DNA from: JACDHG01 sp963815295
GTDB lineage: Bacteria; Actinomycetota; Actinomycetes; Propionibacteriales; Nocardioidaceae
Length of the DNA: 64,000 nucleotides
Direction: 5' to 3'
Assembly: GCA_963815295.1 (NCBI GenBank)
Contig: CAWFFZ010000008.1
Location: forward strand, 1,426,001-1,490,000
The notes beneath the pieces are model-generated. The model ran no database searches, had not been told where the DNA came from, and saw nothing but the letters and a program-made list of their open reading frames with translations. Made by a program: the position numbers and the translations under genes. Below, one piece after another: positions 53,878 through 63,457 of the stretch; the stretch's first letter is position 1, and every line of letters starts with the position of its first letter.

Positions 53878-55184
53878 CAGCTGCTCCCTCCGACCTTGAA
53901 GAACCGTTGCGTCTGGTGCAGGCCGTCGATGAGCGCGTCGACCTCGGCCGGCGTCGTGTAGAGGTAGAACGAAGCGCGCGTGGACGCCTGCACCCCGAAC
54001 CGCGCGTGCGCGGGCTTTGCGCAATGGTGCCCGGCGCGGACGGCGACGCCGAGCGAGTCGAGCACTTGGCTCACGTCGTGTGGGTGCACACCGTCGAGCT
54101 CGAAGCTGACCGCGCCACCGCGGTCGACGACGTCTCGAGGCCCCAGGATCGTCACGCCCTCGATCTCCTGAAGACGTTCGAGCGCGTACGACGTGATCGC
54201 GTGCTCGTGTGCCGCGATCTTGTCCATCCCGACCGCACTCAGGTAGTCGAGCGCGGCGGCCAGTCCGACCGCTTGCACGATCGGCGGGGTGCCGGCCTCG
54301 AACTTGTGCGGGATGGCGGCGTATGTCGATCGCGCCATCGTGACAGTCTCGATCATCTCGCCACCCCCCAGGAACGGAGGCAATGCCTCGAGCACCTCGC
54401 TGCGTCCCCACAGCACCCCGATGCCGGTCGGCCCCACCACCTTGTGGCCGGTAAACGCCACGAGGTCGGCGCCAACCGCGCCGAAGTCGACGGGCAGCTG
54501 CGGCACGGCCTGGGAGGCGTCGAGCACGACGAGTGCGCCGACCTGGTGGGCACGGCGGGCGATCTCCTGGACGGGGTTGACGGTGCCGAGCATGTTGGAC
54601 ACCCAGACCAGAGACACGACCTTCGTGCGCTCGTTGATCAGCTCGTCGATGTTCGAAAGGTCGAGTCGTCCTTCGTCGGTCAATCCGAACCAGCGCAGGG
54701 TCGCTCCGGTGCGTTGGGTGAGCAGCTGCCACGGCACGATGTTCGAGTGGTGCTCCATCTCGGAGATGAGGACCTCGTCGCCCTCGCCGACCTCGAGCTC
54801 ACCGCGCGCCCACGCGAGTGAGTTGGCGACCAGGTTGAGCGCCTCCGTCGAGTTCTTCGCGAAGATCACCTCGTCGCGCGACGGTGCGCCGACGAACGCG
54901 GCGACCGTGTCGCGGGCACCTTCGAACGCGGCGGTTGACTCCGCTCCGAGCTGGTGGACGGCGCGGGCAACGTTGGCGTTGTGGCGCGCGTAGTGCTCGG
55001 TCATCGCGTCGATGACCTGCCGCGGCTTCTGTGATGTATTGGCGCTGTCGAGGTAGACGAGCGGCCGGTCGTCGTCGAGACGGCGCGACAGGATCGGGAA
55101 GTCGGCACGGATCCGGTCGGTGTCCAACAGACCGGCCGGCTGAGCGACAACGGGTGTAGTCACGCCCCAACTCCCTTCAGACAA
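53877..55184 (-). CDS. sufS: cysteine desulfurase SufS
   Basis: A 435-aa PLP enzyme that removes sulfur from cysteine. The PLP-binding Lys lies in AFTGHKVVGPTGIG, the active-site Cys in RAGHHCAKPAHARFG and a PLP-contact His in EMEHHSNIVPW. An alternative start at GTG 55163 would remove seven residues. It is followed by sufU with a one-base overlap. Confidence 0.95.
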   Translation of the reverse strand: MSEGSWGVTTPVVAQPAGLLDTDRIRADFPILSRRLDDDRPLVYLDSANTSQKPRQVIDAMTEHYARHNANVARAVHQLGAESTAAFEGARDTVAAFVGAPSRDEVIFAKNSTEALNLVANSLAWARGELEVGEGDEVLISEMEHHSNIVPWQLLTQRTGATLRWFGLTDEGRLDLSNIDELINERTKVVSLVWVSNMLGTVNPVQEIARRAHQVGALVVLDASQAVPQLPVDFGAVGADLVAFTGHKVVGPTGIGVLWGRSEVLEALPPFLGGGEMIETVTMARSTYAAIPHKFEAGTPPIVQAVGLAAALDYLSAVGMDKIAAHEHAITSYALERLQEIEGVTILGPRDVVDRGGAVSFELDGVHPHDVSQVLDSLGVAVRAGHHCAKPAHARFGVQASTRASFYLYTTPAEVDALIDGLHQTQRFFKVGGSS

Positions 55185-55192
55185 ACCGCAGG

Positions 55193-55951
55193 TCAGACCG
55201 CAGTTTTTTGGTACTTGTCGTAGCCCGTGGCTTCCAGCTGCTCGGCGAGCTCGGAACCGCCCTGCTCGGCGATCCGGCCCCCGACGAACACGTGCACGAA
55301 GTCGGGCTGGATGTAGCGCAGGATGCGGGTGTAGTGGGTGATGAGCAGGACGGCGCGGTCGCCCTGGCTGCGGAAGCGGTTGACGCCCTCGGCCACCACC
55401 TTCAGTGCATCGATGTCGAGGCCGGAGTCGGTCTCGTCAAGGATCGCGAACCTCGGGTTCAGCAGCTCGAGCTGCATGATCTCGTGGCGCTTCTTCTCAC
55501 CACCGGAGAAGCCTTCGTTGACGTTTCGCTGCGCGAACTCGCGGTCCATCGACACGGCGTCCATGGCGTCGTTGACGTCCTTGACCCAGGTGCGCAACTT
55601 GGGCGCCTCACCGTCGAGAGCAGTCTTCGCGGTACGGAGGAAGTTCGACACCGAGACACCCGGCACCTCGACCGGGTACTGCATCGCCAGGAAGAGACCG
55701 GCGCGGGCGCGCTCGTCTACCTTCATGCTCAGCACGTCGACACCGTCGAGGGTCACAGAGCCTTTGGCGATCTTGTACTTCGGGTGACCGGCGATCGAGT
55801 AGGCCAGCGTCGACTTACCGGAGCCGTTCGGCCCCATGATCGCGTGGGTCTCGCCCGACTTCACCATCAGATCGACGCCGCGAAGGATCTCCTTCTCGCC
55901 GTCATCGGTGTCGACAACGACGTGCAGGTCCTTGATTTCCAGGGTGGCCAT
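55193..55951 (-). CDS. sufC: Fe-S assembly ATPase SufC
   Basis: A 252-aa ABC-type ATPase. Walker A is GPNGSGKST, the signature is FSGGEKKR and Walker B is FAILDETDSGLD. It binds SufB and SufD to form the cluster-building SufBCD complex. It follows the Rieske gene by 3 nt. Confidence 0.96.
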   Translation of the reverse strand: MATLEIKDLHVVVDTDDGEKEILRGVDLMVKSGETHAIMGPNGSGKSTLAYSIAGHPKYKIAKGSVTLDGVDVLSMKVDERARAGLFLAMQYPVEVPGVSVSNFLRTAKTALDGEAPKLRTWVKDVNDAMDAVSMDREFAQRNVNEGFSGGEKKRHEIMQLELLNPRFAILDETDSGLDIDALKVVAEGVNRFRSQGDRAVLLITHYTRILRYIQPDFVHVFVGGRIAEQGGSELAEQLEATGYDKYQKTAV

Positions 55952-55954
55952 CGG

Positions 55955-56296
55955 TTAGTTCTCCGTATCGGTGGTGAGTGGGTTCGCAAGGTCGACCAGG
56001 ACGGCTTCGCCCTCGACCTTGCAGGGATAGACAGGGACAGGTTCGTACGCCGGGAGGCCGGTCGGTTTGCCGGTGCGCAGGTCGAACCGAGACCCGTGCA
56101 GCCAGCACTCGATCTCGCATCCGGCCGCGTCGACATCGCCCTCGCTGAGCGCGATGTTGGCATGGCTGCACTCGTCTTGGATCGCGTAGACACCGTCGTC
56201 GGCGCGCACGATCGCCACGTCCTCACCGTCGACCTCGACCGCGAGAACACCGCCCTCGGGGATGTCGGTGAGCGTGCAGACCTCGACAAAAGTCAT
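55955..56296 (-). CDS. Rieske-type [2Fe-2S] ferredoxin in the suf operon
   Basis: A 113-aa protein with the Rieske cluster motif: CSHANIAL (C-x-H) and CWLHGSRFD (C-x2-H). It is of the NirD/HcaC ferredoxin type. It overlaps sufD by 4 nt and precedes sufC, a common actinobacterial suf arrangement; it may deliver electrons for cluster assembly. Confidence 0.92.
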   Translation of the reverse strand: MTFVEVCTLTDIPEGGVLAVEVDGEDVAIVRADDGVYAIQDECSHANIALSEGDVDAAGCEIECWLHGSRFDLRTGKPTGLPAYEPVPVYPCKVEGEAVLVDLANPLTTDTEN

Positions 56297-57474
56297 GCCG
56301 AGACCGCCGCGGCAGGAGCGCCGACGTGCTGGGCAAGCTCGGTCTCGACGGCAGCCATCAGCTGGGCCTCGACCTCGGCAACGCCGATCTTCTTGATGAT
56401 GTCGGCGAAGAAGCCGTGGACCACCAGGCGGCGTGCTTCGTCTTCGGTGATGCCGCGCGACTGGAGGTAGAACAGTTGCTCGTCGTCGAAACGGCCGGTC
56501 GCGGACGCGTGTCCGGCGCCGACGATCTCACCGGTCTCGATCTCGAGGTTGGGCACCGAGTCGGCGCGGCACCCGTCGGTGAGCACGAGGTTGCGGTTGG
56601 TCTCGAACGTCTCGATACCTTCGGCTACCTTGCGGATCAAGACGTCGCCGACCCAGACGGAATGCGCCCCATCGCCTTGGAGGCCGCCCTTGTAGACGGC
56701 GTTGCTCTTGGTGTGCGGTGCGTTGTGGTCGATGAAGAGGCGGTGCTCGATGTGCTGGCCGGAGTCGACGAAGTAGAGGCCGAAGGCTTGCAGCTCGCCA
56801 CCTGGACCGTCGTACTCGAAGTTCTCGTTGATGCGCACGAGCTCGCCGCCGAGGCTGGCCTGGAACGTGCGCACGCGCGCGTCGCGACCGATCCGGACGC
56901 CGATCTGCCCGAGGTGGATGGAGTCGTCGTCCCACAGCTGCAGCGACACGAGGTCGAGCTCGGCGCCGTCGCCGACCAGGACCGACGTGGTCGCGCTGTA
57001 ACGGGCGCTGCCGGTGTGCTCGAACACGATCGTCGCCTTCGCGTGCCTGCCCAGTCGTACGACGATGTGGCCCCACACCAGGTCGTCACGAGAAGCGCCG
57101 CTCAACCGCACCAGCAGCGGCTCAGTGAGCTCGGTCTCGGCTGGCACGTCGACGAGGATTGCTCCCCCGCCGTTGGCGACCGCAAGCGCCGACGGACGGT
57201 CGGCCGGCTTGGTCTCGCCAAGCGCTGCCGCCTCCTCGGTCGTGATCTCGCTGACGACGACGCCCTCGGGGACGTTGGCTTCCCACTTCAGGTGGCTGTC
57301 GGACGGCTCGCCTTCGAGCAGGCCACGCAGTCGCTTGAGGGGCGTGAACCGCCAGATCTCCTCGCGGCCGGTCGGCGCCGGATGGTCCGCGAGGTCGTAC
57401 GAAGGCACCGGATGCAGGTGACTCGAGACGCGGTCTGACGTCTCGAGCGCATCCTTCAGATTGCTAATACTCAA
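56293..57474 (-). CDS. sufD: Fe-S cluster assembly protein SufD
   Basis: A 393-aa protein with the right-handed beta-helix core typical of SufB/SufD (DDSIHLGQIGVRIGRDARVRTFQASLGG; NAVYKGGLQGDGAHSVWVGDVLIRK) and the C-terminal QLFYLQSRGITEDEARRLVVHGFF segment. It pairs with SufB and SufC. It follows sufB after a 120-nt gap that contains a strong hairpin. Confidence 0.93.
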   Translation of the reverse strand: MSISNLKDALETSDRVSSHLHPVPSYDLADHPAPTGREEIWRFTPLKRLRGLLEGEPSDSHLKWEANVPEGVVVSEITTEEAAALGETKPADRPSALAVANGGGAILVDVPAETELTEPLLVRLSGASRDDLVWGHIVVRLGRHAKATIVFEHTGSARYSATTSVLVGDGAELDLVSLQLWDDDSIHLGQIGVRIGRDARVRTFQASLGGELVRINENFEYDGPGGELQAFGLYFVDSGQHIEHRLFIDHNAPHTKSNAVYKGGLQGDGAHSVWVGDVLIRKVAEGIETFETNRNLVLTDGCRADSVPNLEIETGEIVGAGHASATGRFDDEQLFYLQSRGITEDEARRLVVHGFFADIIKKIGVAEVEAQLMAAVETELAQHVGAPAAAVSA

Positions 57475-57561
57475 CGAAGTCCTAACTCTCTACGAAACGG
57501 AACCGACAAGCGCAAGTCGACCATCGTGTCGAGCCCAGCCCCTTGCGGCAGGTGTGGCGGT

Positions 57562-57594
57562 GAGCCGTCGGCGGCCTTGAGGCGCGCTAGCGCC

Positions 57595-57608
<14 letters not shown>
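57562..57608 (-). promoter_or_regulatory. strong nested hairpin at sufB 3' end, before sufD
   Basis: GAGCCGTCGGC (57562-57572) pairs with GCCGACGGCTC (57598-57608), enclosing a second perfect stem GAGGCGC/GCGCCTC (57579-57585 with 57590-57596) around GCTA. The sufB stop codon lies inside it. It could attenuate or stabilise the intercistronic mRNA. Confidence 0.6.
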
Positions 57609-59009
<1,401 letters not shown>

Positions 59010-59013
<4 letters not shown>

Positions 59014-59786
59014 GAAGTGGTCCTCCCGGTGGGGGTGGATGGGCGGTTTGCTTTCGATGCCTTGCCGCGGGTCGCGGTGCGCGCAGCCGGGGCAGGGATG
59101 TTGGTGGTGCAGACGCCGTCGCCGTGCGCGATGGTGGCGAGGCGTTGGACGTGTCGGCCGAGGAGCCGGGCGAAGACTTCCGTCTCCGCTTCACACAGCT
59201 GAGGGAACTCTGCGGCGACGTGGGCGACCGGGCAGTGATGCTGGCAGAGCTGGTCGCCGACAGGCGCCGCACGCACCGAGGCAGCGTACCCGTCACCGGT
59301 CAGCGCCACGGCAAGGGCCTCAGCGCGCTCGGACTCGGGCGCGTCGTGCACGGCGGTGCGGTAGCGCTCTTCGAGCTCGGCCGTCCGTCGGCGGGCGAAC
59401 TCGGCGACAGCTTCGGGGCCGCCTGCCTCGCTCAGGAATCGCAAGGCGCTCACGGCCAGGTCGTCATACGCCTGGGTGAACGTCTCGCGTCCGAGGTCAG
59501 TGAGCATGAAAACCTTGGCTGGCCGACCGCGGCCGCGAGTGCCGTAGATGCGAGGCTCGCGCGCTTCGACGGCACCGTCTGCCACCAAATGGTCTAGGTG
59601 GCGTCGAACCGCTGCAGGGGTCAGTTCCAACCTTTCAGCCAAGGCCGCGGCCGTGGAAGGCCCATTCTCGAGAATGGAACTCACCACCCGCTCACGTGTC
59701 GGCGCATCGTCGACCGGGCCAGCAGCCATCTGAGATGGCGCCAGCACCGATGTTGCGTCCGTTGACGCAGCCAGCACGTTTTTCAC
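59010..59786 (-). CDS. sufR: SufR-like Fe-S-sensing transcriptional repressor of suf
   Basis: A DeoR/ArsR-type winged-helix regulator. The DNA-binding region is about residues 38-105 (SILENGPSTAAALAERLELTPAAVRRHLDHL). The C-terminal part has Cys residues (LCQHHCPVAHV, QLCEAETEV, GVCTTNIP) in the arrangement used by SufR proteins to hold a 4Fe-4S cluster. The start is set at GTG 59786; an internal ATG at 59729 is also possible. It heads the suf operon and probably represses it when cluster-loaded. A palindrome overlaps the start. Confidence 0.88.
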
Positions 59787-59798
59787 AACACCATTGTG
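59784..59798 (-). promoter_or_regulatory. candidate SufR operator CACAA-N5-TTGTG
   Basis: CACAACACCATTGTG is a perfect 5+5 inverted repeat at the start of sufR, next to a TATTTA hexamer on the minus strand (59802-59807). Its form resembles SufR boxes known from mycobacteria (ACACT-N5-TGTGA). Confidence 0.55.
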
Positions 59799-59882
59799 TC
59801 GTAAATAGGCTGAGGCCTCAAATAAGGACACCCTAAGCCGCGTCGTGCGCGGCCCAGCGCCGCGATCGGCCAGCCGCATCCC

Positions 59883-59888
59883 TACACT
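59883..59888 (+). promoter_or_regulatory. candidate -10 hexamer (TACACT) for leaderless ABC exporter operon
   Basis: TACACT is followed by TCACCGC (7 nt) and GTG at 59896. Confidence 0.4.
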
Positions 59889-59895
59889 TCACCGC

Positions 59896-60816
59896 GTGGC
59901 AACCCCTGCCGTCGACGTCGTCGACCTAGTCAAGACGTATGGCGACAAAACCGCCGTTGACGGACTCTCGTTGACCGTCGAGACGGGCAGCATCACGGCC
60001 ATCCTCGGCCCCAACGGCGCGGGCAAAACGACCACGATCGAGCTGTGCGAGGGCTACCGGCGGCCCACGTTCGGGAGCGTCCGGGTGCTGGGACTCGACC
60101 CGGTCGACGATCATGCAGCGCTCGCGCCCCGAGTCGGCGTCATGCTGCAGGCCGGCGGCGCGTGGTCGGCGGTGCGCGCCGTCGAGATGCTCACGTATGT
60201 CGCCGGGCTGCATGCCCACCCGCTCCCCGTCGATGAGCTGGTCGAGCGACTCGGGCTCGCGTCGTGTGGTCGGACGCCGTACCGACGACTCAGTGGTGGC
60301 CAGCAGCAGCGACTCGGCCTGGCGCTGGCCCTGGTGGGACGTCCGGAGCTGGTGTTCCTCGACGAGCCGACAGCCGGCCTCGACCCGCAGTCGCGGCGGA
60401 GCAGCTGGGAGCTGGTGGAGCAGCTGGCAGCCGACGGCGTGACGGTGGTGCTGACGACCCACTACCTGGAAGAGGCCGAGCGGCTTGCGACGTGGGTGCA
60501 TGTCGTGGACCACGGGCGGCTAGTCACGTCCGGCACACCGCGCCAGCTCAAGGCCGCGGGCGCCAAGGACACGCTGAGCTTCCGGGCCAGACCTGGTCTG
60601 GACACGACATCTCTCGCCGCCAGGCTGCCTGAGACCTACCGGGTGGTCGCGCAGCCGCCCGGCACCTACCGGGTGTTCGGTGTCATCACCCCGCGGATCC
60701 TCGCCACCGTCACCGCGTGGTGCGCGGACGAGGACGTGATGCCCGACGACCTCGCGGTCGAGCGGCACACCCTGGAGGACGTCTTCCTTCAGCTCACCGG
60801 CCGAGACCTCCGCTGA
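59896..60816 (+). CDS. ABC exporter ATP-binding protein
   Basis: A 306-aa DrrA/NatA-type ATPase. Walker A is GPNGAGKTT, the signature LSGGQQQR, Walker B LVFLDEPTAGLD and the H-loop TTHYLEEAERLA. The C-terminal extension ends VERHTLEDVFLQLTGRDLR, typical of the family. It diverges from sufR and overlaps the permease start by one base (TGATG). It probably exports with the next gene; in actinobacteria this pair often sits next to ctaA and suf. Confidence 0.93.
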   Translation: MATPAVDVVDLVKTYGDKTAVDGLSLTVETGSITAILGPNGAGKTTTIELCEGYRRPTFGSVRVLGLDPVDDHAALAPRVGVMLQAGGAWSAVRAVEMLTYVAGLHAHPLPVDELVERLGLASCGRTPYRRLSGGQQQRLGLALALVGRPELVFLDEPTAGLDPQSRRSSWELVEQLAADGVTVVLTTHYLEEAERLATWVHVVDHGRLVTSGTPRQLKAAGAKDTLSFRARPGLDTTSLAARLPETYRVVAQPPGTYRVFGVITPRILATVTAWCADEDVMPDDLAVERHTLEDVFLQLTGRDLR

Positions 60817-61593
60817 TGAGTCGGCTGTCCTATGCGCCCGCCCCCGGTGCCGCGCCGCTGCCACGGATGGTGCTCAACCATGCCCGGATGGAGACGCGGC
60901 TCCTCCTGCGAAACGGTGAGCAGCTCTTGCTCGCGCTGGTCATCCCGCTGCTGCTTCTGGTCGGGGGCGCTGAGTCAGACGGTGTCGTCGACCTTGGGGC
61001 GGGGCGCCGCATCGACGTACTCACGCCTGGGGTGATGGCGCTCGCCGTGATGTCGACGGCGTTCACGTCGCTGGCGATCGCGACGGCGTTCGAGCGGCGG
61101 TACGGCGTGCTGAAGCGGCTGGGTGCGACGCCTTTGCCGCGCTCCGGCCTGCTGATGGGCAAGGTGGTGTCTCTGCTTGCGGTCATCGCCGGTCAGCTCG
61201 CGCTGATCGGTCTCGTCGGAGCTGCTCTTGGCTGGCAGCCGACTGGTGGCGTGGTGGCTGTCTTGGGCACTGTTTTGCTGCGTGGCGCTGGGCACTGCGG
61301 CGTTTGCGGCCCTCGGGCTGCTGCTGGCGGGCGCACTTCGCGCTGAGGCGACGCTGGCCGCAGCCAACCTGATCTACGTCTTGCTGCTCGTGGCGGGCGG
61401 GGTGCTGGTGCCGGTGTCGTCATACCCCGACTCGATGGAGGGCTTTGTCACGCTGCTGCCGTCAGGCGCCCTCGCCGAAGGCCTGCGAGACGTGACGTCG
61501 GGCGAGGGCCTCTCGTTGCTGCATGTCTTGGTGCTCGTGGGCTGGTCGGTCGCTGCCGCGGCGGTGACGACGCGGACGTTCCGATGGGAATGA
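60816..61593 (+). pseudogene. ABC-2 exporter permease, one apparent frameshift
   Basis: A complete protein would be about 259 aa with six helices. The first part (60816 to about 61280: ETRLLLRNGEQLLLALVIPL, RYGVLKRLGATPLPRSGLL) is in one frame. The last two helices (ALGTAAFAALGLLLAGALRA, VLLLVAGGVLVPVSSYPDSM) continue in the next frame from about 61282. The switch is in TTTTGCTGCGTGG (61273-61285), where one base is extra or two are missing. The downstream stop overlaps ctaA by 3 nt (ATGA), showing the original frame. Confidence 0.85.
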
Positions 61594-62501
61594 GTGAGGC
61601 GCTCCGCTCCCCCGACCGGTTGACGGTGAAGCGGTTCGCGGTGGCGTCGCTCGTCGCCAACATCGGCATCGTCGTGACTGGGAGCGCGGTGCGGCTGACG
61701 GGGTCGGGGCTGGGTTGCCCGACCTGGCCGGGGTGCACGGAGTCGTCGGCAGTGCCGCACGGCGAGCTCGGCGTGCACGGCGTGATCGAGTTCGGCAATC
61801 GGATGCTGACGCTGGTGCTGGCGGCGGTAGCAATTGCGACGTTCGTTGTGGTGCTGCGGCATCGGCCACGGCGGCGGTCGCTGGTAGTGCTGGCGGCCGC
61901 GATGGGGCTGAGCGTGCCGGGGCAGGCACTGCTGGGCGGTGTCACGGTGCTCACCGACCTCAACCCGTGGGTCGTGTCGGCGCACCTGATGTTCTCGCTG
62001 TCGATCATCGCTGTGGGGGTGGTCTTCGTGCGGCGGGTCGACGAGCTGGATGACCCGCCGGTATTGACTGTGCCGCGGCCGGCAGCGGTGTTGGCCCAGA
62101 CGACGTACGGGGTGATGTGGCTGGTGCTGTATGTCGGCACGGTCGTCACGGGGTCGGGCCCCCACGCGGGCGACGCCGACTCGCCTCGCAACGGGCTCGA
62201 CCCGGCGTCGGTCAGCCAGTTGCATGCGGACGTGGTGTTCCTGCTCCTGGGTCTCACGGTGGGGACGCTGCTGGCCTTCCACGCTGTGGGCGCGCCTGCG
62301 GAGGCGCGTCGTGCCGTGGGTTGGCTGCTGGGGGCTGAGCTGGTCCAGGGCGTGATCGGGGTGACTCAGTACTTCACCGATCTGCCGGTCGTACTGGTTG
62401 GCATGCACGTCCTCGGGGCGGCACTCCTGACGGCGGTCGGGACCTGGGTCGTGCTGACCATCCACGACCGAGGGTCGCAACCCACCGCGCCGTACCGCTA
62501 A
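61590..62501 (+). CDS. ctaA: heme A synthase (COX15/CtaA)
   Basis: A 303-aa membrane protein with eight helices. TGSAVRLTGSGLGCPTWPGC and the paired half TYGVMWLVLYVGTVVTGSGPHAG carry the heme-facing motifs; histidines at GVIEFGNR..., SAHLMFS and QLHADVVF and the GMHVLGA segment fit the heme ligand positions. It oxidises heme O to heme A for cytochrome aa3, consistent with SURF1 elsewhere in the window. It overlaps the permease by 4 nt. Confidence 0.93.
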   Translation: MSEALRSPDRLTVKRFAVASLVANIGIVVTGSAVRLTGSGLGCPTWPGCTESSAVPHGELGVHGVIEFGNRMLTLVLAAVAIATFVVVLRHRPRRRSLVVLAAAMGLSVPGQALLGGVTVLTDLNPWVVSAHLMFSLSIIAVGVVFVRRVDELDDPPVLTVPRPAAVLAQTTYGVMWLVLYVGTVVTGSGPHAGDADSPRNGLDPASVSQLHADVVFLLLGLTVGTLLAFHAVGAPAEARRAVGWLLGAELVQGVIGVTQYFTDLPVVLVGMHVLGAALLTAVGTWVVLTIHDRGSQPTAPYR

Positions 62502-62548
62502 AGGATCCGACGCTCAGCCAGTCATGGCGGTCTGTACGTCGGATCCTT
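62501..62548. repeat. palindromic element, family A, copy with perfect 12-bp arms
   Basis: AAGGATCCGACG (62501-62512) and CGTCGGATCCTT (62537-62548) are exact inverted repeats around a 24-nt loop. The left arm begins at the last base of the ctaA stop codon. Suitable as a strong terminator. Confidence 0.8.
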
Positions 62549-62639
62549 CCGGCTGTGGAGGGTCTGCCTGCTTCCGCAGATCGCAAGTGACGGCTGGTAG
62601 GGCGTTGCGCCGGTTGCTTCGATCACCGAATGACGTCCG

Positions 62640-63390
62640 GTCGCCTGGGATCGCTCCCTCCTGCTGAGTCGGCTGCATCCGCGGCCGGAGTGCTCAAGCA
62701 CAAGGTCGCCGTGGTCTCTACGGCAAGGGCCACGTGGCGGCGCAGTTGGCTGCACGCCGATGGCAAAGTCCAGTCGTGGGAGTTGTCGTGACCCATAACG
62801 GCCCCCTGACCGACGACCAGCGGATGTGGGTCGTCCTGCTCTCCGGGCCACCGGGAACCATGCTGTTCGGTCTCTCTGCTGCGCGGTACTCAGGCCTGAA
62901 GGGTTTGTCGCCGGATCACCTGTCCATCGTCATACCGGGCGCATCACGCAGCTGTCGGCGACGCCAGCTGGTCTTACCCGAGGACTGGGACGTCGATCTC
63001 CACTGGTCGACGAAACTGGGACCCGAGGACGTCCATCCCACGGCCGTGCCACCTCGGACCCGACTCCCCCGCAGCATCATCGGCAGCGCGACTGAGCGAG
63101 TGCCGCCTCGGCGAGCCCGGGTGATCGTGCTAGCCGGGGTCCAGCAGAGGCTGGTACGGCCGGCGCTACTTCCTCGACGCCGACTGGCTGGACTTCGAGA
63201 TCGGGACTGGGATCCACGGCATCCCCCATTGCGAGGTGAAAAACTGGGACAGCGACTTGCCCAGGCAGAACGACATCTCCATCGAGGGCGGCTTGCTGAT
63301 CTTCTCGTCGTACGCGAGCGCCACCTTGGCAGACGGTTTGGGGATCAGTTGGTCAAGATGTTCCGCAGTCGAGGCTGGGCTGGATCATGA
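62640..63390 (+). pseudogene. decayed AbiEi/DUF559-like protein gene
   Basis: Homologous-looking pieces lie in different frames. They are AAGVLKHKV near 62690, then THNGPLTDDQRMW through LAGVQQRLVRP (about 62734-63165), then RYFLDADWLDFEIG to GGLLIFSSYA (about 63168-63320), then FGDQLVKMFRSRGW (to 63390). The order matches actinobacterial type IV toxin-antitoxin AbiEi/DUF559-like proteins, but a middle segment between the second and third pieces is deleted and at least three frame changes exist. It cannot give a working protein. Confidence 0.65.
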
Positions 63391-63397
63391 CCCGTCT

Positions 63398-63443
63398 AGG
63401 ATCCGACGCTGAGCCATTCATGGCGCTCTATACGTCGGATCCT
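63398..63443. repeat. palindromic element, family A, copy 3
   Basis: AGGATCCGACG (63398-63408) and CGTCGGATCCT (63433-63443), exact inverted arms around 24 nt containing CCATTCATGGCGCTC. It differs from the copy at 62501 at a few loop positions. It lies between the pseudogene and the convergent surface protein gene. Confidence 0.8.
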
Positions 63444-63457
63444 TCGACTCGGGGTGG

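Noticed and set aside
55208..57438. Two long plus-strand ORFs (420 and 370 codons) over the suf genes
   Set aside because: Antisense to sufC, the Rieske gene and sufD; no domain or start signal.
62502..63400. Insertion sequence between the two family A palindromes
   Set aside because: The content reads as a decayed AbiEi/DUF559-like gene; there is no transposase and the arms are internally palindromic rather than terminal inverted repeats of one element.
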